A stretch of 64,000 nt of DNA, taken from Streptomyces laurentii (GTDB lineage: Bacteria > Actinomycetota > Actinomycetes > Streptomycetales > Streptomycetaceae). Both the position numbers and the translations under genes were made by a program. How positions within the stretch are numbered: position 1 is the first letter of the stretch; the number at the start of each line of letters is the position of its first letter. Under the pieces are notes generated by a model that worked only from the letters and a program-made list of their open reading frames with translations, was not told the origin of the DNA and did not search any database. Below, piece by piece: positions 19,249 through 26,137 of this stretch. The stretch spans positions 2,480,001 through 2,544,000 of the forward strand of contig AP017424.1 of the NCBI GenBank assembly GCA_002355495.1. The letters are read 5' to 3'.

Positions 19249-19525
19249 CCTGCTGCCGTGCGCGGTGCTCGTCCTCCTGGCCGTCGGGGCCGCCACCGTG
19301 GCCGTGGGCATCGTGTGCGCGGTGCTCGCGGCCGGCCGCGCCCTGCGACACCTCGTCTCCCCGCGCCCGAGGCCCGCGGCCGAACTGCCCGCGCCCCGCC
19401 GCTGCGTGTGGCTGGCGTGCCACACACCTCGGTGCGGGCACATGCAGACGCCGCACTACCCGGCCGGGCCCGGATACGTGATGTGCGACCGGTGCGGCGC
19501 GCACCGCCGCACCCCCGCACCGTGA
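19241..19525 (+). CDS. membrane-anchored CxxC protein
   Basis: The 94-residue protein starts at GTG 19241. Residues ~4-35 form one long hydrophobic membrane segment ('LLPCAVLVLLAVGAATVAVG'). A soluble tail with 'CVWLACHTPRCGHMQ' and 'MCDRCGAHR' follows and probably binds one zinc ion. It overlaps both neighbours. Function unknown. Confidence 0.65.
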   Translation: MHDLLPCAVLVLLAVGAATVAVGIVCAVLAAGRALRHLVSPRPRPAAELPAPRRCVWLACHTPRCGHMQTPHYPAGPGYVMCDRCGAHRRTPAP

Positions 19526-19722
19526 GACGCCCGCCGCCATGCGAGATGCGCGGCCCCCACGGTCTCAAGCGCACCCGCCTGTACGTCACCGGCTGGTGCT
19601 GCGACCGCCACACCCCCGCCGCCGTCGCCGGACGTCCCGAGCCCCCGCCCGGGCCCGGCTGGCCGCCCGGCGCCTACCTCTACCTCACTCCCGACCAGCA
19701 CACGCCCCGGAGCAGCCCATGA
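19522..19722 (+). CDS. 66-residue early prophage protein, unknown
   Basis: The start GTG overlaps the previous stop (GTGA) and the stop overlaps the next ATG, so it fits exactly into the overlapping chain. The sequence contains 'CEMRGPHGLKRTRLYVTGWCCDRHTP', with paired Cys/His that could bind zinc, and then becomes Pro-rich. Confidence 0.6.
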   Translation: MRRPPPCEMRGPHGLKRTRLYVTGWCCDRHTPAAVAGRPEPPPGPGWPPGAYLYLTPDQHTPRSSP

Positions 19723-20129
19723 GCACCACCATCCCGACCCCCGCCGACGTCTTCCGCCGTCAGGCACACCCCCTGATCGCCCCCGGCCCCCACGACCCCG
19801 CCGCCGACGGCCCGTTCCGCGCCCTGTACGAGCGCGGCATCACCGGCTCCCGGATGATCCGGAACACCAAGCTCGTCGCGCTCACCCTCGCCTCCCACGC
19901 CGACTGGGCCACAGGCCGTATCCCGCAGGACGTGCAGCCCTACCTCGCCGGCCTCGTCCAAGAGACCGCGCTCACCACCGGCCAGGTCGTCGTTTCCCTC
20001 CAGATCCTCGAGGACCGCGGCTGGATCTCCCGCCCGTCGCGCCGCGTGCGGTGGGACGACGCCCCCATCGGCCTCACTATCCCGGCACCGATCCTGCGCC
20101 GCCTGCGCAAGGCACACCGCCAGGACTGA
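19719..20129 (+). CDS. winged-helix-like early protein
   Basis: The product is 136 residues. The C-terminal half looks like a winged helix: 'LVALTLASHADWATGRIPQDVQPYLAGLVQETALTTGQVVVSLQILEDRGWISRPSRRVRWDDAP', in which helix 3 would be 'TTGQVVVSLQILEDRGW' followed by a wing. The layout matches small replication or transcription regulators that accompany the initiator gene directly downstream. It is the last gene of the overlapping early block. The target is unknown. Confidence 0.68.
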   Translation: MSTTIPTPADVFRRQAHPLIAPGPHDPAADGPFRALYERGITGSRMIRNTKLVALTLASHADWATGRIPQDVQPYLAGLVQETALTTGQVVVSLQILEDRGWISRPSRRVRWDDAPIGLTIPAPILRRLRKAHRQD

Positions 20130-20197
20130 CCGGCCCCGGGCCGGGGCCGCGCGCCCCGGCCCGCCCGGTCCCACCCGCACCGACCGAGAGGCACCCC

Positions 20198-21241
20198 GTG
20201 GACGTCGAGCAGCACCCGAGGACCGGCAGCGTGCCGCACACCTTCGGCAACATGCTCGCCCGCCAGTGGGCCCCCGCGCTGCCCCGGCAGCTGACCGGCG
20301 GCTTCCTCACGCTGCTGTACGCAATGCGCGCCCTGGCGTCGGCAGACGGCCGCCTGCGCTACGAACGCGACGGTAAGGCCATCACGATCCAGCAGATCGC
20401 CAAGGCATGCCGCAGCGACCAGAAGGACGTACGCGACTACCTGCGGGCTGCCATCGCCGCCGGCGTCGTCGGCATCGTCGCGGACCCGAGAGGCAGCGGC
20501 CAGACCCTGGGCCGCGCCACCACCTACACCCTGCTCCTGTGCCCCGCCCCGGACTGGGAGCGCGCCGCCGGCATCGTGTGGGTCGCCCAACAGGTGAAAG
20601 CGGAGAAGCGCGCCGCCCGGGCCGCCCGCAAGGCCGCCGCTGACACCCCGCCTGCCCCGGCGACCTCGGGGGACAGTGCCCCGACGTCCACCACGTCCTC
20701 CTCGGGGGACAGTGCCCCGACGTCCACCATGCCCTCCTCGGGGGACAGTGCCCCGACGGTGGTCGGGGGACAGTCACCCGAGGGGGTCGGGGGACAGTGC
20801 CCCGACCACCCAGGAAGTACCCATGTACTACCCCATGAGATGGCTGAGGTAGTACCTCAACCACAGGACGCACACGGGCGCGCGAGCGAGGAGACGAACC
20901 CTCAGCAGCCCGAGAAGCACCGCCGCTGCGCGGACGGATGCGGCCAGCCGGTCATCCGCCCCGACCGCACGCGGTGCACCGGATGCGAGCGCCGCGCCCA
21001 ACGCGCCGCCCAGGGGCCGCAGAAGGCCGTCCAGGGCGCTTTTCTGATGGCCATACCCGCCGGTCCCGGGCCGGACTCGGCGGACGTCCCACCAGCCCGC
21101 CAGGACCCTCGTCCCCCGGCTGACCCGTTCACGCCTCTGCGGACCTGCGACTGCGGACGCCAGTACCGCGCCCCCGCGCCCGGCCGCTGCCCCGACTGCC
21201 TCGACGCCGCCGTACGCGAACAGGCCACCCGCACCGGATGA
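20198..21241 (+). CDS. replication-initiator-like protein with internal iterons
   Basis: The 347-residue product starts at GTG 20198. Residues ~10-120 look like a winged-helix DNA-binding domain ('LTGGFLTLLYAMRALASADGRLRY', 'ITIQQIAKACRSDQKDVRDYLRAAIAAGVVGIV'). Residues ~150-230 are a low-complexity Ser/Thr/Gly/Pro linker encoded by repeated DNA. The C-terminus carries Cys-rich zinc motifs ('CADGCGQPVI', 'CTGCERR', 'CDCGRQYRAPAPGRCPDC'). The plan of an N-terminal DNA binder, an origin encoded in the middle and a C-terminal partner-binding part parallels lambda O. No helicase or polymerase gene is seen nearby, so host replication proteins would be recruited. Initiator function is inferred. Confidence 0.7.
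   Translation: MDVEQHPRTGSVPHTFGNMLARQWAPALPRQLTGGFLTLLYAMRALASADGRLRYERDGKAITIQQIAKACRSDQKDVRDYLRAAIAAGVVGIVADPRGSGQTLGRATTYTLLLCPAPDWERAAGIVWVAQQVKAEKRAARAARKAAADTPPAPATSGDSAPTSTTSSSGDSAPTSTMPSSGDSAPTVVGGQSPEGVGGQCPDHPGSTHVLPHEMAEVVPQPQDAHGRASEETNPQQPEKHRRCADGCGQPVIRPDRTRCTGCERRAQRAAQGPQKAVQGAFLMAIPAGPGPDSADVPPARQDPRPPADPFTPLRTCDCGRQYRAPAPGRCPDCLDAAVREQATRTG
20666..20806. other. five iteron-like repeats: candidate replication origin
   Basis: Copies of TCGGGGGACAGTGCCCCGAC start at 20666, 20702, 20738, 20763 (four changes at the 3' end) and 20787. Distances are 36, 36, 25 and 24 bases. The step of 25 changes the reading frame, so copies 1-3 encode SGDSAP while copies 4-5 encode GGQSP/GGQCP. 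The DNA word, not the peptide, is therefore conserved. A relatively AT-rich stretch with GTACTACC/GGTAGTAC arms follows at 20817-20857 and could be the melting region. Confidence 0.72.
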
Positions 21242-21263
21242 ACACCCGACCCAGGAGACCGCG

Positions 21264-21524
21264 ATGACCCAACCCCACGGCACCACGCCCTGCCCCTCGT
21301 GCGCCCTGCCCGTCCGATGGGCCGTCACCGCCGCCGGCCGCCGCCAGGCCCTCAACCCGGCCCCCGACGGCGGCGGCAACCTCGCCGCCTACACCGACGC
21401 CACCGGCCGCCTGCGCGTCCGCGCGCTCACCACCGAACGTCCCGTCCCCGACCACGTCGAGTGGCGCGCCATGCCCCATGTCGCCACCTGCGTCCGGCCC
21501 ACGCACCAGAGGCAGCAGCGATGA
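21264..21524 (+). CDS. small CxxC early protein
   Basis: The 86-residue product starts at ATG 21264 after CAGGAGACC. It has 'CPSCALPVRWAVTAAGRRQALNPAPDGGGNLAAY', a single N-terminal zinc-knuckle-like CxxC and a basic stretch, then 'VEWRAMPHVATC'. It overlaps the next gene by 4 bases. A nucleic-acid-associated role is possible but not shown. Confidence 0.66.
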   Translation: MTQPHGTTPCPSCALPVRWAVTAAGRRQALNPAPDGGGNLAAYTDATGRLRVRALTTERPVPDHVEWRAMPHVATCVRPTHQRQQR

Positions 21525-21799
21525 ACCACACCCCCGCCTCGATCGCCGAGAAGGCTCTCGCCCGCCTCGGCGCCCGCATCATCCGCAGCGAGGACGTGCC
21601 CGACGGCACGTTCGGCGGCGCCCCGCTCCACCCGTGCCCCGCGACCCTTCAGCCGCTCCGCGCCTGGACCACGCAGGAGCAGCACGAACACCGCCGCATC
21701 CTCGCCGACGCCCTCACCGGGTGGAGCTGGCACGACGACTACGCCGAAACTCGCCGCGCCCGTGAACGCGAGCGCTACCGCCGCACCACCACCGCCTGA
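21521..21799 (+). CDS. small early prophage protein, unknown
   Basis: The 92-residue product starts at ATG 21521 (ATGA overlap). It is polar, with 'SIAEKALARLGARIIRSEDVPDGTFGG' at the N-terminus and an Arg-rich helical C-terminus ('YAETRRARERERYRR'). No domain is recognised. It lies 11 bases before the methyltransferase gene and is probably co-transcribed with it. Confidence 0.64.
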   Translation: MNHTPASIAEKALARLGARIIRSEDVPDGTFGGAPLHPCPATLQPLRAWTTQEQHEHRRILADALTGWSWHDDYAETRRARERERYRRTTTA

Positions 21800-21810
21800 A
21801 GGAGCAGCAC

Positions 21811-23088
21811 ATGGCCGGCCCGTACTACGCCGACGAGGCGGTGACCCTCCACCTCGGTGACAGCCTCGACATCCTCCCCACCCTCCCGACAGCGTCCGTC
21901 GACGCGATCGTCACGGACCCGCCCTACGAGATCGGCGTAGCCGGCCGCGCCTGGGACACCACCGGCATCGCCTACTCCGTGCCCCTGTGGGCCGAGTGCC
22001 TGCGCGTCCTCAAGCCCGGCGGAAACCTCGCCGCGTTCGGGGCGCCACGGACCTACCACCGCATGGCGTGCGCCGTCGAAGACGCTGGGTTCCGCGTCAT
22101 CGACCAGCTCGATTGGATCTACACCCACGGCAAGCCCAAAGGCACCAACCTGGCCCGCGCCATCGACCGGCGCCGCGACGACCGCGAGCAGGTGCTGCAG
22201 GTCACCGCGTGGCTGAAGGCGGCCCGGGACGCCGCCGGCTGGAGCAGTGCTCAGCTGAATGACCTGTTCGGGTTCGCGGTCGGCGGGCAGGCTCAGCACT
22301 GGACCACCCAGGGCGTCGCTGCCGCTGTGCCGACCCGCAAGCAGTGGGACCGTCTCGTCGACACGCTCGACCTGGACGACTCCAACATCCGCCCCGTGGT
22401 GGAAGGCCTGTGGGCCCGGAAGGGCACGGTCGGGGAAGCGTTCGGCCGGCGCGAGGTCATCAGCGAACGGCAGGAGGCGGTGCGGGAGACCGGGCATTAC
22501 AAGGGCTACTCCGGACACCGCATCAAGTCGCGTGCAGCATCCGACGAGGCCCGCCGCTGGGAGGGCTGGAATACCACCCTGAAGCCCGCCCACGACCCGA
22601 TCCTCCTCGCCCGCAAGGGCACCGGGTTCGACACCCTCACCGCGTCCGTCCTCAAGCACGGCACCGGAGGGCTCAACACCACTGGCTGCCCCTCATCCGG
22701 CGGCGGCTGGCCCACCAACATCCTCTTGGGCCACGACTGCCCGCCCAGCGGCTGCCTGGCCAACTGCCCTATCCGCGAAGTCGACGCAGCAGCCCGCAGC
22801 TTCCCGATCTTCCAGCTTGCATCCCGCACCCCGGCAACCCAGCGCGTCACCGTCGACGGTACGGCCCATGACACCCCCAAGCCTCTGGGCCTCATGCGGT
22901 GGCTGATCCGCCTCATTACGCCGCCCGGCGGCCTCGTCCTCGACCCTTTCGCAGGCTCTGGTACCACCCTGCTCGCCGCTCTCGATGAAGGCGCGAGCGC
23001 GATCGGTGTCGAGCAGCACGAGCCCTACGCCCGCATCACCACCGCCCGCCTCGAAGGCCGCTACCCCAGCCTCTTCGACAACGCCTGA
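21811..23088 (+). CDS. DNA adenine/cytosine-N4 methyltransferase (beta-type, orphan)
   Basis: The product is a 425-residue amino-methyltransferase. Motif IV DPPY lies at residues ~39-42 ('AIVTDPPYEIG') and the AdoMet motif I 'LDPFAGSGTTLLAAL' near 383-397, an order typical of class beta enzymes. Between them, residues ~125-270 hold an insertion that includes a helix-turn-helix-like stretch ('SSAQLNDLFGFAVGGQAQHWTTQGVAAAVPTRKQWDRLVDTLDL') and a Cys-containing segment. It may set the target sequence. No restriction gene is adjacent, so it probably protects phage DNA from host restriction or affects packaging or regulation. It begins at ATG 21811 with AAGGAG upstream. Confidence 0.88.
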   Translation: MAGPYYADEAVTLHLGDSLDILPTLPTASVDAIVTDPPYEIGVAGRAWDTTGIAYSVPLWAECLRVLKPGGNLAAFGAPRTYHRMACAVEDAGFRVIDQLDWIYTHGKPKGTNLARAIDRRRDDREQVLQVTAWLKAARDAAGWSSAQLNDLFGFAVGGQAQHWTTQGVAAAVPTRKQWDRLVDTLDLDDSNIRPVVEGLWARKGTVGEAFGRREVISERQEAVRETGHYKGYSGHRIKSRAASDEARRWEGWNTTLKPAHDPILLARKGTGFDTLTASVLKHGTGGLNTTGCPSSGGGWPTNILLGHDCPPSGCLANCPIREVDAAARSFPIFQLASRTPATQRVTVDGTAHDTPKPLGLMRWLIRLITPPGGLVLDPFAGSGTTLLAALDEGASAIGVEQHEPYARITTARLEGRYPSLFDNA

Positions 23089-23177
23089 GCGTGGCCCTGC
23101 CCACCTGCCGCAAGTCGGCCACCCGAGAGCCCCGGGGTGGCCAGCCCAGACCCTACCCACCACCGCACGGAGCCACC

Positions 23178-23807
23178 ATGACCACCTGCGGGCACTGCGA
23201 CACCGCACTCGCGGACCGCTGCCTCTGCCCCGGCTGCACCCGGGATCTCGCCACCCGCCTCCGCCGCATGCCGCTCCTCTACCGCGCGCTCGCAGGCTTC
23301 CTCGCTCCCTCGACGGCCCGCGCGCCCGGGGGCAGCCGCACCAGCCGTGCAGAGGCCCCGCTACCGGTCTGCGAGCGCGTGCTCGACCTCCGCGGGCCCG
23401 GCGGCATCGTCGGCATCCTCGAGGACTGGGTGACTGCCATGTACCGCGACCGAGGCCAGACCGCGTCGCGCGTCCAGGGCAGCGTCGAGCAGCGCGTCAC
23501 CCGCGCTGCCAGCACCCTCGCCCGCAACTGCCCGGCCCTCGCCGCCGAATGGCCCGCCATCGGCGACCTCGCCCGCGAACTCCAGGCTCTTGAGCGGGAT
23601 ATCGCGAGCATCACCGGCATCGTCGGCAGGCCCCGCGGGCAGCGTCTTGGGCCCTGCCCCGCCCAGTACGACGACGGCACCCTCTGCGGCGCCACCCTCC
23701 GCCTCCAGCCCGACACCACCGTCGTCACCTGCCGCTGGTGCGGAACCACCTACCCGCCGGCCACCTGGACCGACCTCCGCACCCTCATCGAGCAGACCGC
23801 CGCCTGA
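23178..23807 (+). CDS. prophage protein with terminal zinc motifs
   Basis: The 209-residue product has zinc knuckles at both ends: 'CGHCDTALADRCLCPGC' at residues 3-19 and 'CPAQYDDGTLCGATLRL...VTCRWCGTTYP' near the C-terminus. The middle is helical. The same plan is common in uncharacterised actinophage proteins. The ATG at 23178 is chosen because the zinc motif then starts the protein; the in-frame start at 23091 precedes non-conserved sequence. It follows the methyltransferase by 89 bases. Confidence 0.7.
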   Translation: MTTCGHCDTALADRCLCPGCTRDLATRLRRMPLLYRALAGFLAPSTARAPGGSRTSRAEAPLPVCERVLDLRGPGGIVGILEDWVTAMYRDRGQTASRVQGSVEQRVTRAASTLARNCPALAAEWPAIGDLARELQALERDIASITGIVGRPRGQRLGPCPAQYDDGTLCGATLRLQPDTTVVTCRWCGTTYPPATWTDLRTLIEQTAA

Positions 23808-23815
23808 CACACGAC

Positions 23816-23848
23816 GGCCCCGGCAGAGCTGACATCTCCGCCGGGGCC
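23816..23848 (+). terminator. GC-rich hairpin without U-tract
   Basis: GGCCCCGGC (23816-23824) pairs with GCCGGGGCC (23840-23848) across a 15-nt loop. It lies in the 71-base gap after the zinc-motif gene. It could attenuate transcription, but no T-run follows. Confidence 0.45.
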
Positions 23849-23878
23849 AGCCACCCCTGACAGCACCAGGAGCAGCAC

Positions 23879-24190
23879 ATGACCGATCGTACGCACCTTC
23901 CCCAGCCCGACGACGCCCTCCGCCGCGCCCGCCACGACGAGGCCGTCCGTACCGGGCTCCTCTGGATCGCCGACCGCATCGCCGCCCGCCGCCCCCACGT
24001 CTTCATGACCGCGTCCGGCCGCGAGGCCATCGCCCTGTCCGCCGCCTACGAGCAGCACCCCGCGGACGAGACCGCCGCCGAGACCCTGGAGCGGGAACTG
24101 CTGCTCCGCATGCCGCACGTCGACAGCCCGTTCACCCGCGCCGACTACGCCCTCGTGCTGCGCCGCGCCGCCGGACGGGACGACGCCTGA
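23879..24190 (+). CDS. small prophage protein, unknown
   Basis: The 103-residue helical, charged product starts at ATG 23879 behind CAGGAGCAG. 'ALRRARHDEAVRTGLLWIADRIAARRPHVFMTASGREAIALSAAYEQH' shows no known motif. It overlaps the following HTH gene (TGATG). Function unknown. Confidence 0.65.
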   Translation: MTDRTHLPQPDDALRRARHDEAVRTGLLWIADRIAARRPHVFMTASGREAIALSAAYEQHPADETAAETLERELLLRMPHVDSPFTRADYALVLRRAAGRDDA

Positions 24191-24606
24191 TGGCCACCAC
24201 CGTCGACCCGCGCGCCGCCCGCCGTGAGCGCGTGCGCCAGCTGAGCGCCACCGGCGCCAGCACCCGCACCATCGCCAAGGAGCTACGCGTGAGCAAGGAC
24301 ACCGTCCGGCGCGACATGGCGCACCTGAAGCAGCAGCCTGACCAGCAGGAAGCGCCAGATGCGCCGACACCTACGGCGCTGGCGAACGCCCGGCGCGCCA
24401 CGCTGGCGCGCCGCGAAGACGCCGGCGCAGACGCCGTGCGCCACCTCGGCGCCGCCGTGGCGCAGGTGGCGCACATCGACCTCCCCTGCATCATCGCCAG
24501 CCGTGAGGTGGGCCGGCAGTGGGCCGCCGAGCTGCGCGCCCAGGCCGCCGCGCTCGCCTCCATCGCCGACACCCTCGCCCGCTACTACCCCGACGCATCC
24601 GCCTGA
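24190..24606 (+). CDS. helix-turn-helix protein (DeoR-like N-terminal HTH)
   Basis: The 138-residue product has a clear HTH at residues ~12-45: 'RRERVRQLSATGASTRTIAKELRVSKDTVRRDMAHL', which matches the DeoR/resolvase-like recognition pattern. The rest is helical and Ala-rich. It may regulate the late operon that begins just downstream, since it is the last long gene before the HNH/terminase block; this is inference from position. Confidence 0.72.
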   Translation: MATTVDPRAARRERVRQLSATGASTRTIAKELRVSKDTVRRDMAHLKQQPDQQEAPDAPTPTALANARRATLARREDAGADAVRHLGAAVAQVAHIDLPCIIASREVGRQWAAELRAQAAALASIADTLARYYPDASA

Positions 24607-24677
24607 TTGTCAGACCGCGCCCCTACTCTGGCGCTGTCCTTCATCCACGCGACTGGCTGCTCGCTGCGACTCGGACC

Positions 24678-24707
24678 TGCCCCGCCGGGCGCTGTTCTGG
24701 CGGGGCA
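24678..24707 (+). promoter_or_regulatory. hairpin directly before a ribosome binding site
   Basis: TGCCCCGCC (24678-24686) pairs perfectly with GGCGGGGCA (24699-24707) around a 12-nt loop. The 3' arm ends two bases before the GGAG of the 59-residue HTH gene, so the stem could affect its translation or act as a short attenuator. Confidence 0.45.
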
Positions 24708-24719
24708 CCGGAGATCACC

Positions 24720-24899
24720 ATGAACACCCCGCTCATCGTTGACACCCACGCCGCCCACGCCGCCACCGGCACCCACCCCGGCACCATCCGCCAATGGCTC
24801 CGACGCGGACACCTGACCCACCACGGACACGACCGCGCTGGCCGCGCCCTGGTTGACCTCAACGAGCTCCGAGCACGCCTTGCAGACAAGGCAGCTTGA
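24720..24899 (+). CDS. 59-residue MerR/excisionase-like HTH protein
   Basis: The small product is nearly all one winged-helix unit: 'VDTHAAHAATGTHPGTIRQWLRRGHLTHHGHDRAGRALVDLNELRARLADKAA'-like, the pattern of HTH_17/MerR-type DNA binders ('ATGTHPGTIRQWLRRGHL' as the helix pair, 'GRALVDLNELRARL' closing). Phage excisionases and small late regulators share this fold. It starts at ATG 24720 with GGAG upstream. It is far from the integrase, so an excisionase role is only one possibility. Confidence 0.7.
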   Translation: MNTPLIVDTHAAHAATGTHPGTIRQWLRRGHLTHHGHDRAGRALVDLNELRARLADKAA

Positions 24900-24956
24900 A
24901 CCCACGCTGATCAACTGTCACACTGACCCCGTGTTCGGCATGCCCGGACACGGACA

Positions 24957-24984
24957 GGCCCGCCATCGTGCGGGCCTTCGCCCT
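24957..24984 (+). terminator. terminator at the end of the early block
   Basis: GGCCCGC (24957-24963) and GCGGGCC (24970-24976) form a stem followed by TTCGCCCTTTC. It separates the early region from the HNH/packaging region. Confidence 0.6.
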
Positions 24985-25019
24985 TTCTCCCCCTCCCCCT
25001 GGCATGCCCGAGCCTGCGG

Positions 25020-25090
25020 GTACCCCCCGGGGGGGGCGGTCCCCCCACCCCCTGGGGTCTCCCCCCGCCCACCTGCCCCCGGGAGCCCCC
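25020..25090. other. extreme G/C-run region: candidate cos site
   Basis: Long C and G runs (for example CCCCCCGGGGGGGG around 25023-25036, then CCCCCC blocks) fill the gap just before the HNH gene and terminase. GC-run cohesive ends next to HNH and TerS genes are usual in cos-type actinophages. No exact cleavage point can be read. Confidence 0.4.
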
Positions 25091-25480
25091 ATGCCCACCC
25101 GGCCCCCCACCCGGTGTGCTGAGCCGGGATGCCGCGCTCTCGTACCGCGCGGGCGCTGCGACGAGCACAAGCCTGTGGCCTGGGCTGGGCGCGACGACAA
25201 GGCCGCGCGCTACGGCGTCAGTTCCGGGCGATGGCGCACGCTGAAGCGACGCGTCACCGCGAGGGACAGCGGATGCTGCTACCGCTGTGGCATCGAGCAG
25301 CCCGACGCCGAAGACGATCCTGACGGCGAGCACCAGCACCAGCTCGACCACATCATGCCGATATTCGAAGGCGGAGCCGTCGAAGACCTCGGCAACCTCG
25401 GGTTGATCTGCGTCGACTGCCACGAGGCCAAGTCCAAGGCCGAGGCTGCACGAGCCAACCGGGCACGCCGCCGCTCCTGA
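25091..25480 (+). CDS. HNH endonuclease (packaging-associated)
   Basis: The 129-residue protein has a full HNH motif: the Cys pair 'CCYRCGIEQP', the core 'QHQLDHIMPIFEGGAVEDLGNLGLICVDCHEAKS' with the DH pair and final His, and a second Cys pair in ICVDC/near-N-terminal CAEPGC. Such proteins beside TerS/TerL assist cleavage at cos in HK97-like phages. ATG 25091 follows GGGAG. The longer frame upstream runs through the G/C-run region and is unlikely. Confidence 0.88.
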   Translation: MPTRPPTRCAEPGCRALVPRGRCDEHKPVAWAGRDDKAARYGVSSGRWRTLKRRVTARDSGCCYRCGIEQPDAEDDPDGEHQHQLDHIMPIFEGGAVEDLGNLGLICVDCHEAKSKAEAARANRARRRS

Positions 25481-25681
25481 CCCGGCCCGTTCGGCGTACG
25501 GCCAACGGCCGTGCAACCGGAGCGGCAAGAGGCCGGCGCCCGGTCCGACACCGCGAGCCGACCCGCCGGCCCCTCCCCCCCCGGGGGTAGGGGAGTTCAG
25601 ATTTCCAGGGTGAATTTCAGGGGGCCCGGCGCCGTCAGCTCGGCGCGTGCGTGCACAGAATCGCGAAGGGGGGTCCCCAGC

Positions 25682-26137
25682 ATGGGCAGGACTGCGCAGC
25701 CCGCCGCCCTGAAGTTGATCAAGGGCCGGGCGCCCGGCAAGGACTCCGCCGGCCGGGACGTGAACCCGGGCCCGGCGTTCAAGCGCATCCCGCCGCAGGC
25801 CCCGAGCTGGCTGTCCGATGAGGCCCGCGCGGAGTGGGACCGCGTGCTGCCCGGTCTGTCCCGGCTGGACCTGCTGAAGCCCGAGGACCGGGCGGCGCTG
25901 GCCGCGTACTGCGAGGCGTGGGCCGTGTTCCGGGAGGCGACGGAGACCGTGCAACGCGACGGGCTGACGATCGAGGCGAAGCAGGGCACCCTGCCTCACC
26001 CGGCGGTCGGTATCGCGCGGGCGGCCGGCCGGGAACTGCGGGCATGGGCCGCTCACTTCGGCCTGACTCCCAGCACGGAGCAGGCCCTGGCGAGGGGGTC
26101 TGAGAATGAGCCGGACCCCGACAACCCCTTCAACTGA
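25682..26137 (+). CDS. terS: terminase small subunit (P27 family)
   Basis: The 151-residue product opens 'MGRTAQPAALKLIKGRAPGKDS', the family's typical Lys/Arg-rich start, and continues 'APSWLSDEARAEWDRVLPGLSRLDLLKPEDRAALAAYCEAWAVFREATE', the conserved helical core of P27-type small terminases that recognise phage DNA. The C-terminus ends 'EPDPDNPFN' as is usual. ATG 25682 has a G-rich ribosome binding site. It overlaps terL by 32 bases. Confidence 0.92.
   Translation: MGRTAQPAALKLIKGRAPGKDSAGRDVNPGPAFKRIPPQAPSWLSDEARAEWDRVLPGLSRLDLLKPEDRAALAAYCEAWAVFREATETVQRDGLTIEAKQGTLPHPAVGIARAAGRELRAWAAHFGLTPSTEQALARGSENEPDPDNPFN

Noticed and set aside
20666..20806. Evenly spaced repeats as a CRISPR array
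   Set aside because: The intervals are 36, 36, 25 and 24 bases, the spacers are coding and similar to each other, and no cas gene is present.
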